A stretch of DNA of 64,000 nucleotides from contig CM075673.1 of the NCBI GenBank assembly GCA_037962975.1, forward strand, positions 149,068,667 through 149,132,666, given 5' to 3'. Below are positions 23,247 through 35,740 of this stretch, piece by piece. The stretch comes from Clitoria ternatea (lineage: Eukaryota; Streptophyta; Magnoliopsida; Fabales; Fabaceae). How positions within the stretch are numbered: the stretch's first letter is position 1; the number at the start of each line of letters is the position of its first letter. The translations under genes were made by a program, and so were the position numbers. The notes beneath the pieces were generated by a model. It had not been told where the DNA came from, did not search any database, and saw nothing but the letters and a program-made list of their open reading frames with translations.

Positions 23247-23859
23247 GGAAGTAAGTCATCACACCCCAAGCACCCTAAAGGGTGACATACCTTACCCATA
23301 TGGAACCAAATCTATTAGGGTACAATTTAGGCTTTGTTGATACACTGAGGTTTGAGCAACAAAACCTAATGTTGTAGCCCAACTAGACCCGCGTGAAGTG
23401 CTTATTCACCAACTCCAAACTAAGTTACAAGACTTTAAGCAAACAAAAGGTCAGTTTTAGGGGAATCGTATGGTTGTACGCCTAAGAGTTTCACCAACCA
23501 AACCTCATCCTTCACCCTCTCTCCATGAGGTCTTAACATCCCCGAATTACATGAAGATCTAAATGTACAATGGAGATTACCAAGAATCTTTATACCAAAT
23601 CAATTGGGACTCTCCCTAGTATCGTTCGTTACAAGATGATTCTCTAAGTTACAAGTCCAACATCCCATTTACTCGACACCTTATGTAGGGCTTAATCATG
23701 AAACATCTCCATACTCCTCATCCCCTGTCCATTGGGAAGTATACCAATGAGGCAAGTCCCAGTAACCTAGATGCTTACATAAACTAATTATTATTTTTAG
23801 GTGGAGATAACAGTTTGATGTGGAGATGTTTCCCAAGACCCAAGTCAGGGAGGCCCTTA
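23247..23859 (+). pseudogene. Tat-2 gag N-terminal relic
   Basis: Translation begins MEVSHHTPSTLKGDIPYPYG but has many stops. Near 23740-23855 it gives SNLDAYIN then FLGGDNSLMWRCFPKTQVRE, matching the capsid 'P.NPDEH...YG..D.LMCRAFP' pattern of Ty3 gag. It is cut off abruptly at 23859 where the LTR unit begins. Confidence 0.65.
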
Positions 23860-24636
23860 TGGCGCCCTTAATCCGATAAATGATATTAAAGATATTAATA
23901 ATTAGATGATTAAAATTGGGATAAGTTTTTTACGATTAAGAATAATCCATTGGAAGAAGAACACCATAAATAAAAACTATATCAATTAATCATATACCTT
24001 TTAAAGACCTATCTCATATATGACGATATGAGAAGGTATGTAGTTCAAACAAATGTCTACTTAGGATAATCAATTACATGATCATCATACAAGTGTTTAC
24101 GGAATATGAAAGTTAATTCAATACAAGAGTAGATATGAGAAATGATCCATGTAAGCACAAGGTGATTTGAAAAACTTAATAAAAACATGTACATTCATTT
24201 ACACAAACATTCCATATTTAGAAGTGCATTCATTTAATTAAGGAAATATGCCACAGAAGCTTTCTATAAGAAATTGAGGTTAAAGGATTGGAGTACAGGC
24301 ATAGGGACCCAAGGAGTACAAGCCCATGGCAAGAAAAGTTCATTTTTAGTCTTAGAATTAGTGGGACATGTCATAAATATCACCTATTAGTCCCAAATTG
24401 AAAATCATAAAAAGTTGGGTTCAAACCCCTCTTAAATTTGAGTTTTACAATGCATTGGGTCTGGTGTTTTATGCCTTATAAGAGTTATAAAACTCCAATT
24501 GATGTAAGACCAATTTTCAAACCTTTCTAACACATTTATCTAGAAGTTGGAGGCCAGAAATGTCATTAAGATACCCCAAAAGAGCTAAAAACAATAAGGG
24601 AAAAGCAACAGTTGAAAAATTCTAATAGTGGCCATT

Positions 24637-24742
24637 CCACTGGCCGTGGAACCGCTGTCTTGACCACCCAAAATTGCTAAAAATTCCACGTTTTGGGGCA
24701 GAATGATCCACTGGCCGTGGGAAATTCCCACTGGCCGTGGAT
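24637..24742. repeat. Cluster of CCACTGGCCGTGG near-palindromes
   Basis: Three copies at about 24637, 24708 and 24728 within the LTR unit, plus a partial 'tagtggccattcc'. The motif is close to its own reverse complement. Confidence 0.85.
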
Positions 24743-26089
24743 CTCACTGCTGTAGGCACCATTCTATAGCTTTTGACCCTTAACTTTTTGCCAACTTTGG
24801 GACCCCTTTTCACTAGGCTACTCAACTTCAATTTGCATGAAATTTTATACACAATTTACCTACCCTAATATCAATTATGTGGCCAAGTTTCATGCCCAAA
24901 TTCCATTCCAATCAAAATATAAGCTATAGGGTAGTTTATATATATTTTAGGCATTTTACATGACATATCAAAATGCAATTGGCTAAGTTTTGGTCTAAAC
25001 TCTCTATGGACCTATATTCACATATATAAATGTGACTTGCTCCAACAAGTCTCATCCCATGATTCATTTCCTAGATCAAAGTATGTTCCAATAGGATTTC
25101 AAGCCGTTTTTGGCTAAACCAAGCTTGCCAAATTACAAACTAAGCTCATTTGGCCACAACCAACCATGCACACAAGTTTCATACATATATTATGGGTTGT
25201 AGGTAGGCTCTTCATGAAGTCTTATCCATTAAATAAAAATATGACCTATCCACTTCCTTATTTTGCATTCAATTCACAATATTAATGATACACAAGTCAT
25301 ATATTCATTGCTAATGATCATAAATTCATCAATTCCTCACTCACATGAGTATCATCACCATCACAATGGCATCCAAATACATTTATCCAAGCATTACATA
25401 ATACTAGATACAAAGAATGGCCAATGCACATTGCCAAAAGAATAGATATGTGATTCTTAAAATAATATCAACATCATCATTTATCTACACTGCCATTTAC
25501 ATATCCATAAAGTTAATTATTATCAATATTTCAAGTACAATTCATTCATAACATCACAATTGAAGATCGTTCCCGGCCAAGGCATTCCATTACCACTATT
25601 TACCTTCCCCAAAGGCTTAGAATCAAATCATAATCTCATCCCATTACAATCCTATATCACAATGCTAAAAAGAGACAACATGGGAGAGTGAGTTATACAT
25701 TCTAAGTGACGAATGTGAATACATTGTGATCATATGTACATGCATACAAACCACATGTGTGCTTTACAATATAATCATCAATTTATCACCAAGCCATCAT
25801 CAAGATATCATCATAGGCATACAAGTCTCATTGTTTACAACATAATAGCAAGCACATACACATACACATTTACATTGCCCTTCATCATCATAGGCTATCA
25901 CACTTATCGTCATCAACTTTTTACATCTTTAATCAATTTCCACTCTCAAGAGGTTGTCATTTTTCTTTGCCACCACCAACTCAAATGCCATGCCCCTATG
26001 GCTAATGCATATGTCATACTGTATAATGCATATGCAATAGATCCAATTTGAAACATTTTCTCGTAACCCATGCGCACATGGTTTCTCAA

Positions 26090-26400
26090 AAATTTGCAAC
26101 CACATATAGTTGCTTAAGCCATTATCTCCCGCAAGGGTGCTTTTCACAAGATCCCGCAAGATCTGTATCATCTCCATATATCAAGTGATCACAACCACTG
26201 AGGAGCATTCAAATACAAGTCCCCCTCCAAAGGTCCTTTTTCTCATAGTCCCCCAAGACCTTTATCATTTCAATACACTTATGATTGCAACCACATTCAT
26301 TTATTCACATATTGGTTTCCCCCATGCAATGGTACTCCCTTTCATAGTCCCGCAAGACCTTTATTGTTTTAATTATTCGTGTGATCGCAACCACATATAG
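26090..26400. repeat. Degenerate tandem repeat 'tcccgcaagatctttatcat'
   Basis: Units around 26125, 26150, 26247 and 26350 repeat the phrase t(c)cc(g/c)caag(a)(c/t)ct(t/g)tat, spaced irregularly with 'gatcgcaaccacat' between. This lies inside the large LTR unit. Confidence 0.6.
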
Positions 26401-28603
26401 AATGTTATGTCAGGCATGCCATGAATGCAACAATGCACATGTTAGCCTTGACCTCACATGGATTCCTCACCCTCTCACTTATGGGTATATTTTACATTTA
26501 ACATTACAAATAGTGGCACAAACCAATTATAGCTCTCCCCAAGGCATACAACTTGTCACATAAGCTCTAAGGAATCAATTCATATTGTTCACAACATAAT
26601 AGCCAAAGAGTCTCATCAATTTCAATCCACACATGGAAATCAAGAAGGCATATCAACAAACATAATTCCAATGTATAACACCAACATATACATTGTCAAC
26701 CTACAATTCTTATTGGATTTTAACTTCAATTAATCAATAAGCCATCTCAAGGCATCCTCACCCGAAATACAATCTACACTAATACACACATACATACATA
26801 TATATACATATATTTAATCAATAAGCCATCTCAAGGCATCATCATAATTCTAAACAATTTTTAACATATCCTGAAGCTTAATAACAAGTCCTAGACTTGT
26901 CAAAATATCAATTCATATAATTGTGTTAGGTTTCAGGAATTCCTTTCCCAAAACCAAGATTTTCTAAGTCTTAAAGGGTTAGCCATACGCAACATCAACA
27001 ACATCACACCCATCATCTATAATGCATCTCAATATTATATGAATCATCCAATGTTATTATTGTCACCTAAGGTTCAACATAAACCTTTTTAGCCTCTTTT
27101 AAACCAACATAATCAACAAGTCCAAATAGCACTCATCATGGTCTAAGACCTCATTAAACCATAATTTTGTTTCATTAATCCATCACAACCACCCTGGTTT
27201 TGGTGTTCACATTCATTTCTATACATCTTATGGCAACACTCATCCATGAGTTCCATCACCAATGGTCACTTACCATTACTAATGTCATTTCTCACCATAA
27301 TAAGAACACTACACCTAGGTATCATACCTTCACACTAAAAAATTTAATTATCTTAACCATAATATATATTCTCCAAATTCTATAATTAAGGTTCTTTAAA
27401 ATTCAATAACTACCATCTTCACATTCTCATTGTTCAAATCATCCATAACAATGTTACAACTTCTAACGCACTTAACAATTTAGAGTCATCACTATATTTT
27501 CTTGATTTCACAAATCCTCAACATCAATAATTAATACCAATAACTCCGAACTTCATTTCCACATATAAACTTATTCTCATGGAAAATAAATCCTAAATTT
27601 CTCAAGTTTTGCCAAAAGCCCCAAATTCAAATTTCTAGGATTTTCACAAAAGTTACCAATCATCAATTTCAACTACTTACATGTATTATTTCAAACATCC
27701 TTAGGCTAACAACATTATATTGTAATCATCATTAACAATAATAATCCCCATGGTCATCTACCTAGGGTTTGGTTGCATATGCATTTATCCATCAAAACAA
27801 CACCTAATCATCCATTATAATGCTTCAACAACCTCAAAACCACCAATATAAGCCATTAAATACCAAAAATACATACCTCTTCTCCAAGCCTATATGAAAA
27901 ATGAAATTAAGAATGGAAGAGAAGGAGATGATGGAAGATATGCTCCAATAAGCCTTCCATGCCTTATGAATCCATGAAATCCACTTGCTTTGGGGTGAAA
28001 ATGGTTAATAGAGGTAGTAGAGAGAGTGGGTGGTTTTGGGGCCAAGAGATGGAGGAAGAAGATGAAAAATGAAAATGAAGGAGAGAGGGAGAAGATGGAT
28101 GCCAAAAATGAGGGAGAAGGGGAAATTTGGTAAAATTGGGCATTACCCAATGGATAAAAGGATGCACCTTTTTGCTTTTACCAATGGTCAATAATTTCCT
28201 TTATCCAATTGACAAAAATGAGTAAAGGAGAGTGGGAAAATGGTGCACGGTCAAATGATGAGAAGAAAAAGGATTTTACATTTTCTTTTTAATTTCAATT
28301 GGCTTGTATTTTCACCATTTATTATCATATGCTAGGTCCAAATAACTATCTCTTCAACACCAAAAATTATTTTAACCATACCACCATAACCATAATAATT
28401 TTCTAAATATTCTAGACCCATCAAATATCCAATTTAACTTAGTGGGTCCCACATCATCTGTTAAATTATCTGATTTTAGTAAATTTTAATTTACCGATAA
28501 ATCATAATTAGTGCCTAGTTAATTTTCCCACACATATTAGGCCATAAATAATTAATTATCAGCATCTAATAAATTTATTTTCTCTAAAATTTAGGATGTT
28601 ACA

Positions 28604-29040
28604 ACCCTCACTTGTTAAAGGGGTCCTTATGAGATCGATTGATTCCTAAGCTGATCTTGCCAGGCCTTCAAAAGGCATATTGTCATAGCAAAGGATGCCT
28701 CAATAATAATGATCACTGAGGGATGAGCTTAATGATATCACTTTAGTGCAAGAAGAAGCCTTTTATAGAGATCAAGCCGTCAAGGCAAAAGTCACATATT
28801 GGTACAACAAGAAGGTTGAGCTCTGATGTTTCAACGTATGAGATTTAGTGGTCAGGGGAGCTACTATGGGAAATAAGTTTATCTACTAGGGGAAGTTACC
28901 TCTTAATTGGGAGGGCCCCTATAGAGTTATTGACACCATTCCTAGAGGAGCATATTGATTGGAGACCTTAGAAGAAGAACCCATCCAAAACAAATGGATT
29001 GTTTTAAATCTTAAGGTTTATTATAGTTAGCTGGTATCAG
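28604..29040 (+). pseudogene. Tat-2 integrase C-terminal relic
   Basis: Plus-strand translation yields RDELNDITLVQEEAFYRDQA, VKAKVTYWYNKKVEL, then NWEGPYRVIDTIPRGAY and NKWIVLNLKVYYS before a stop near 29027. These match the end of Tat integrases (R.EAY..KV..YYN.KV, P.W.GPY.I....G.Y.L, WN...LK.YY). At least three stops. It begins right at the edge of the large LTR unit. Confidence 0.75.
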
Positions 29041-29789
29041 AAAATGTGTACTCTACTTGCTACTTTAGGGTTTTCCTACTAGCTTTTCCTGAAGAAGGTT
29101 TTAATCAGGCATGCTTTGGCATAGCCTGATATATATATCCAGTTAATAAAAGAGGACTTACATAATCTTAAGAGCCAGCATAATTTCACTTCTGACACCT
29201 GAGGCTTGCGTCGAGGTGTCACGAACAGCCACGACACTGGCCCAAATGGTACTTCCATTGATTCATTGCTTTAGTGACTGTCGCTTATATCCTAATTTTC
29301 AAAAATAACAAGAATTTATAGAAAAGAAGGATGGAATAGAAAGATACTTGCAAAGATGACATAGATAGTTCACCTTGTATAAGCTAAGGAGAAAATCTGA
29401 ATGATATTAGAGTTGTGATATCAGGGCACTCAAAATTTAAAGACAGGTGAAAATTGAGAAAGAATGACTCTGTTTTTATAGATGAAGTCATAAGGGAAGG
29501 AAAAGAGGAAACAGTTGAGAATAATTATGGCAACATGCACGTACATCATTCCATATTCTGAATGACTGTTGCATGGAAAATGAAATGCCATATCCAATCA
29601 TGGAATGCCATGTATGTCCTCCAAACTCATCATAAAAAGGGACCTTACCCCAGGGCATTAAAAACTCATATTGGTTAAAAAATTTAAAGTAGAAATCACT
29701 ATACTGAAATCTTGCTAGATGATCCAGATATGGTGCATATCATCCCATTGAAAGTAACCCCAAATCGATTCAACGGGATGAGGGGAAAA
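29041..29789. other. Untranslated 3' part of Tat-2
   Basis: No coding signal seen. It ends in a polypurine tract 'gaggggaaaa' before the 3' LTR. Confidence 0.5.
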
Positions 29790-30182
29790 TGATCTAGGCC
29801 TGATACTAGTGTCGATATCACAGGGCTCATATTGGTAGCCAAGAAAAACATCCAGTATCGACATGAGCACCACAGTATCACATAAGATCCTCACCTAACT
29901 CCTATAAACATCACTCATTTACTACAGTTTGATGTAAGTTTAATAGCTATGACCCTTAAGCTAAAATATCAAATATTGTACCAACTTGAGTGTTATAATG
30001 TCTTTATAAGTAAGACCCTCTTTCGTCTAACAATGCAAGATACTAGTGCATTGGAAAGAACCTTGGGATTCCTACTAAACTTAAGAAGATAATACCATAT
30101 CCTTAATGGACCAGTGTAAAAGATAAAATAAATATACCTAGTATCCATGCCAGAAGTCTATCTTCTTGTATCGAACATATCA
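29790..30182 (+). repeat. 3' LTR of Tat-2
   Basis: Starts TGATCTAGGCC after 'gaggggaaaa', ends 'cgaacatatca'. Related to the 5' LTR at about 22780-23190. Confidence 0.7.
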
Positions 30183-31049
30183 ATGTTAAAGGTGGTACAA
30201 GCGGTACCTCAATCCAACTACAAGAAATAAACAAAAATCTAGATAAACAAAGGATAAAACAAAGCTAAAGAGATCAAATATTTTTCAAACATAGAATCAG
30301 AAAATTAAACCATTCAAATAAGGAATACATAAAATCATTCATTTTCACTTTTATCCAACTCCAAACTCTAGATTTACTTAAACTAGAGACCTACTTTGAC
30401 GTTTAAACAACACTCTAAAGTTTCTTACATTTTCTTATAGCTAAACTCCATACTACCCCTTGTCACACTAAATTCCAAGCAATTCTAGATTTCTTACTTT
30501 CCATAAGCAATGAATGTTTTAGTAAGTGTGCCTTACCGCCTGCAAGTGGTGTAGTTATGGATCTTTGATAAGCCTTGAAAAGGCTTAATTATTTGGTCTA
30601 TTTTGTATAGCATTTTCTTAATTAATAGCTTATTTTTGTTAATTTAGAAGCATAATTATTAAATATTTAGTAAGTTGTGTAATTTAGCCATTTCATAAAT
30701 TATTTCTATTTTTAATTATTAATCATGCAACTTTTAGCTTTAAATTATAATTTAATAAAATAGTATAATTTAACCTTAGCGTACCTATGCTTGAGCCAAC
30801 GTTGGTACGCTGGATGATTGTACTTTGATGATTGAAGCAGGTGCAAGGTTCCTAAGGGTGAGTTTCAAGCAAGGCACAAAGACCCAAGCCATCACGTGTG
30901 AGTACGCTGGCTGGCGTACACTCACGTTGGTCCATGTTCATGTATCAATTTTACAGCCACTCTGGTTTTTAACCATTTCGGGGCGTAAATGTAATTGTTC
31001 GGTGGTAGTTTTGCTCTAAAATTTGTTGGGCATTCTAAAGATGGCACTT
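30183..31049. other. AT-rich DNA with a TACGCTGG/GCGTAC motif cluster
   Basis: No gene seen. Between 30778 and 30930 four copies of agcgtacc / tacgctgg / ggcgtac occur in both orientations together with 'ccaacgttgg', like the palindrome clusters in the LTRs. This is probably another LTR relic. Confidence 0.4.
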
Positions 31050-31870
31050 TATGGGTTGAGTGTGACTGTTGTGCTCATTCTAAGTTATTGATTTCCTGAA
31101 ACTAGGAGAAAATCTTGAATTGACCTGCTACATAGGTCTTTTTAGTCTTTAGAGACTTTAGATTCTAAGTGGGAATTCTTTTAGCAGGTCCCGGGCGTGC
31201 CAATGATCGGGCTGGTATACAGGGGGCAAAGTACTCCATTCGCAACCGGTGTTTAGAGTTTTTGTTTAATGTGTAGATGAATTTGGGAGTCATGTTGTCC
31301 CTGTCTAATGTCATAAATTGGGATGGTCTCTTGGATCGGACCGGTATCATTAAGTGACATTATCAAGCTCCTCACATCGGCCCAACATGTTGAGGGGTGA
31401 AGGGGGTGATACCTGCAAAGACACTCTGACGCTCAAGTGATTTCAGATTCTAACATCGAAGCTATGTCAGGTCAATAAGATGGGTACAAGAGCTTACCCT
31501 ACATTTATAACGAATGAGTGTCATGTCGTGCCTCATTTTATGTGTTAGAACATGTTCGTACATCATGTGGGACTAACATTGCTGCAGGTTTGTACGGTGT
31601 TGCTATTTTCGTGCCTTCTCATGACTCCAGTCATTAAGCCACTCAAGGAGCTCTTAACTCCGGTCACGATAGTGAAATGTTGACGTCGGTTTATGAATAA
31701 ATTGATCTAATGACTCGGCTCATGCCTTTAAGAGCATATGGGCCACATCGGCTACTCCGGAGATAAAAAGTCAGGGCCCGATATCGAGCTTAGAACATAT
31801 TAGAAGTTTAAAAGCTTTTGTGTAGCATTATGTTGTTTATTTGATTCCACTAGTGATTAATTAGTTAGTT
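31050..31870 (-). repeat. Tat-type LTR relic, minus orientation
   Basis: Contains 'gataccTGCAAAGACACTCTGACGCTCAAGTGA' in two overlapping pieces (31410-31442). Its reverse complement corresponds to the 'acttgagNgtcgaagtgtccttgcaggta' block in both Tat-1 LTRs. Neighbouring phrases such as 'cggcccaacatgttgagggg' and 'ggaccggtatcatt' also mirror LTR content. Boundaries are uncertain. Confidence 0.5.
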
Positions 31871-33049
31871 ATTTTTTAACCTTTTCTTTTCTATAACATA
31901 CTCACAATACATACATGCTCTTTTTTAAAGTCTTTATTATATATCAAGATGCCTCCAAAGTAAAGAAATTCATTGACCTAGTTTTTCATTTGGAGTGACT
32001 TTATGCTTTTTTAATAATTTGATTGAAGGTTAAGAATTTGATTCCTTTCTTATTTAACTTGTGATTTAGTTTGAGTGATTTCATTATTTCTTTTGTTGAT
32101 TTTGTTTGGTTACCGAGCTTAATTTCAATGTTATATAAATATGATATCAAGTTTAAATTGCCAAAGAAATTCTCTATTTGTTTTACAGTTGTGATTTCAT
32201 TTGGTGATTCTCCTATTTATGCCTGGTGAACTCACTATCTCTATATTCTACATTATTTTGTTTTATTGTCTGTCGGGTAAGTCTCTACCCTTTGTACCTA
32301 GTAATTTAGGTAGCATATTTTCTTAATTTACTACCTTCTTGGTAACTTAGGAATGATAATGCTATATGCTACATGGACTAGTGCAGAAAAGGGATTTAAT
32401 CACTGTTAAAATAGGCTTTTAATCACGGTTCATGAACCATGGTTGTTACAACTGTGATAATAGATGAGAACTTTTAATCATGGTTGACAACCGTGATGAT
32501 AGATCCTATTTAATCATGGTTGTTTATAACCGTGATTAAATAAGACCTTATTTAATCACGGTTGTTTACAACTGTGATTAAATAAGACCATATTTAATCA
32601 CGGTTGCCAACCATAACCGTGATTACACGTGGTCATAAACGTCCATTTGCATTACCATATATAATCACGGTTATAGTAACAACCATGATTAAAGTGTATC
32701 TATCACCATGGTTATTGTAATAACCGTGATTAAATATGAGGTTTTTTTTAATGTGGGCTCTGTTTTATTGATTTCCCAAACCTGCAATATGATACAGCCA
32801 GCACAGTATATCCCTAGCATATACAGCAACAAGAAATGAAAACAAATGGTATGTATATATATTAATTTGATATCAAATCATAACAATGTAGGAAATAAAA
32901 CTATATACAATTATATAACATTAGTTTTCTATCAAACCCTAAAGACTAAACTATATACAATTGACATGAATGTAAACTAATACACCCTAAACCCCTAACC
33001 CTACAGAAGGTACAACTATAAGAGAATAAAAATCATATATCTATTTAAG

Positions 33050-34125
33050 TCCTTGTGTCACTTCAATGAAGTATGCGGCCCATTGCCTTCTAATATTATC
33101 TACAAGTGTCCTAAGGAAGTATGACCGGTCCTGAAAGTACTACAAACAATACACAAAACAATTAGAACAAAAGCTATATTTTATGCATGAATTTGATCAA
33201 ATTTATAGAAAACTAGGCAAGTGAGACTTACATTTGTCCATCCATCTACTAAATGTTCTTGGACAATGGTCAGCATGGTGTGCATGACGTAATAGCCACA
33301 CTCGTAGCTGCCTATAAGACTACAATGGACATAAAATATAGAATAAATGAAATCAAGTTTTCAAAATATAATAAAGATTTGAATGAATTCAATTGAATTA
33401 TTTTTGGGTGCACCCACACGAGTTTTCTTCTGATGGATTTACTTTTATGCAGTCGACTGTATCCAACCACCGCCCTGCGTTAGAATAAAACACAAGATAA
33501 GTTAGAATCATAGAAGAACAAAAATGATGTAATCGAATTTGTAGAAAGTTATTTTTATTTTTTAGGGATTAACTTACACGTCTACTATTGTTTTGAGGTC
33601 TTGTGGAACAGTCCTATGCACGGAATCAAAGTATAAAGCTACATAAGCCCGGGGACAGATCACCACGAGCGTCCAATGAGCGCTGCAGTTACCAGTGATA
33701 AATGAGACTTCAAAATGCAAAAATTAATGGACAATAATTATGGAATATAATCTTACCCTTTATGATACGGGGCCAGGTATACCGTCTTCCTAGACTCATA
33801 CATCCAATTTTGGATGTATGCCTGGGTGTCCTCCTTGTTGTTTCCTCTCCTCTGTATGAAAGAGGGCTTTAAGAAACCATAAGTTCCATCGAAACCCAAG
33901 TCCACACAGATTTTATGTAGAAACCTAAACAAGTTTAGACATGGTTAGCGACAAATAACTTGTATAATGAAATAATTGGACATAAAATGATATACTTACA
34001 GCTTCCACAGCTAAATGATGGATATGTTCAACATCGTCAACCCCATCATAATCTTTCACAAGTCACCCCGCTTAATGTAAACCGATAGTGAACTTGGACG
34101 GCCGAACACTAGTGGCTGCCATGGT
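33050..34125 (-). pseudogene. Ulp1/C48-like protease domain of CACTA B2
   Basis: The exon structure matches that in B1. One exon has AHWTLVVICPRAYVALYFDS (catalytic His and Asp present; region 33590-33700). Another at about 33310-33240 reads GSYECGYYVMHTM (catalytic Cys present), and the last ends in the QWAAYFIEV-type segment near 33060-33090. Compared with B1, the segment before the Cys is shortened. The upstream exon is duplicated (see the direct duplication at 33987 and 34422). Confidence 0.75.
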
Positions 34126-34210
34126 ATCTCAAGACCGATCCTACATACCAATCATCCGCCACTTACAGTAATGGCACTAAGCCAAGGTTTCTATGGATTA
34201 AGTCCTATGG

Positions 34211-34245
<35 letters not shown>

Positions 34246-34565
34246 GGCAATTAAGTTAGTAGTGTCACCGGTCAATCCTTGGGACACTAGCGAGTTCATC
34301 CTTAAAAGCCTATAAATTGGGTCCATAAAGCCTTAGATACTCACTCTAAGCCTCAATCTTTATTGTCCTTGAACCTAAACCATGGAAATATGGTTATAGT
34401 CCCATTCCATTAATGGGATATACTTACAGCTCCCACAACTGAATGATGGATATGTTCAGCATCGTCGACCCCATCATAATCTCGCACAAGTCACTCTGCA
34501 TAATGTAAACTGGTAGTGAACTTGGACGGTCGAACACTAGTGGCTACCATGGTACCTCAAGAGCG
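33987..34565. repeat. Direct duplication of a ~140 bp exon region with ~290 bp filler
   Basis: 33987-34131 and 34422-34565 are near-identical ('tatacttacagc...aatgatggatatgttca...gaacttggacgg...gtggct'). The filler holds a (TA)n run at 34208-34241 and sequence not found in B1. Confidence 0.85.
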
Positions 34566-34744
34566 TCCTCTCCTAGGTCAGCCTCGACCTTCAATAGCAT
34601 CTGGATCGGATCATCGACAGGGTCTGGCTTCTTGAATGTCGGTCCTGCTTCTTGTTGAACAATTAAAACATTAAGGGTTTATACCATAATTGACAATATA
34701 ACAAAATCAGTTAGTGTTTTAGGTTCATACCTATGGAGGAGCAA

Positions 34745-35050
34745 CTAACAAGAGTCTGTTGGGCCACATAGGAAGTTTCCCACCACCTGACCAACGGTCT
34801 GCACCTCTTGAGTTGCCACTGGCACAACAGCATCCTCCTCGATGACGAGTACAACAGAGACCCTGGACATACCATTAGGTAATGACTGATGGTGAACTAT
34901 AGGGCCTAAGTTGTACACCATGCTAGTGGCAACTGGCTCCTCCGACCCATCAATGAACAAGTCACATTGATGGGTATCTGCAACCTCGACCCCATCATTG
35001 TCAAGGTCAGCTGCAGCGCATGACCCCTTAGTGCTAACCCTCTGTACCTA
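34745..35050 (-). pseudogene. Fragment of the second CACTA B2 gene
   Basis: The open frame 34960-34745 has MFIDGSEEPVATSMVYNLGP and EEDAVVPVATQEVQTVGQVV, aligning with B1 at about 14690-14480. The coiled-coil and N-terminal exons present in B1 are missing here. Function unknown. Confidence 0.7.
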
Positions 35051-35099
35051 CATATTTACACATCAAGCAGAAGTTATTCAACAATAAAACTTATTAACA

Positions 35100-35740
35100 A
35101 TCAAGCATTTTCCTAGGACTTCCCTAATTTATTATAGTTGTTTCTTATTTCTACCATATAGCATATATAAATCATTAAAAGAATATAACCAAATACAATA
35201 AAGATAAAGGTTAGACATTAATAGAAGCTCTTAAGGAGGGAAAACATAGAACATTTGTAAGGAAAATTATGAAAAAAGAAAAACCAAATGCCATGAATCT
35301 TCATCTATGAATGGAAACAAGTGAACAATCTAACAATACAATACGGCAAAACAAGATAAACCCTAAACCTGAACAAACACACAACCTATGAGCAGTAAAG
35401 CATATACGCATTGTTTATGAAAACACAACGCGCAGTAAATCAAACTAAATAGCAAAACAAGAAAACTAGTTTATAAGTTCATAACACGCAGAATAGCATA
35501 CCATCACTTGAAATATAAAACAAGTTTTCAGAAGGCAGTCACTGAAGCTTTCAGGGGAGGACTTACCAGAGAAGAAGCCGAGGACGATGGCAAGAAGAGG
35601 ACAAAAGGGGGAAGACAAGCAACGTAAATGTGACAGCGAGCAAAGAGAGGACGAGGACAAGTAGAGGAAGACCAAAGCAAAAGAAGGAGAAACAGAAAAA
35701 AGGCTAAAAGGCGCGGCTTTTGAAGTTTCTGAAAAGATAT
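35100..35740. other. Non-coding interior of B2 (leader side)
   Basis: 35560-35740 is purine-rich and closely similar to B1 18130-18290; the rest has no coding signal. Confidence 0.55.

Larger units (their letters stand above)
23860..28603 (-). repeat. Large LTR unit (4.7 kb), minus orientation, solo
   Basis: Left edge TGGCGCCCTTAATCC, right edge ...GGATGTTACA; on the minus strand this reads TGTAACATCC...GGGCGCCA, a TG...CA LTR whose start resembles the chromovirus LTR at 51693/59426. No gag-pol was seen inside. No 5-bp duplication is visible (CCTTA left, ACCCT right). The interior is AT-rich and long stretches on the plus strand are rich in 'catca/atcac' words. A 4.7 kb LTR is long, so two fused LTR pieces cannot be excluded. 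Confidence 0.65.
22780..30182 (+). mobile_element. Tat-2: gutted Tat-lineage retrotransposon
   Basis: Two related LTRs (about 22780-23190 and 29790-30182) share 'atcatcattta/actcattta ctaca', 'acttgagNgt', 'taccaNatccttaNt' and 'ccagaagtctat'. Inside are an N-terminal gag relic (23247-23859) and an integrase C-terminal relic (28604-29040); the middle is replaced by a 4.7 kb LTR unit (23860-28603). Gag end, protease, RT, RNase H and integrase core are all gone. Confidence 0.75.

Noticed and set aside
27890..28191. Overlapping Ser/Pro/Phe-rich minus-strand frames
   Set aside because: Derived from a purine-rich low-complexity part of the large LTR unit; no motif.
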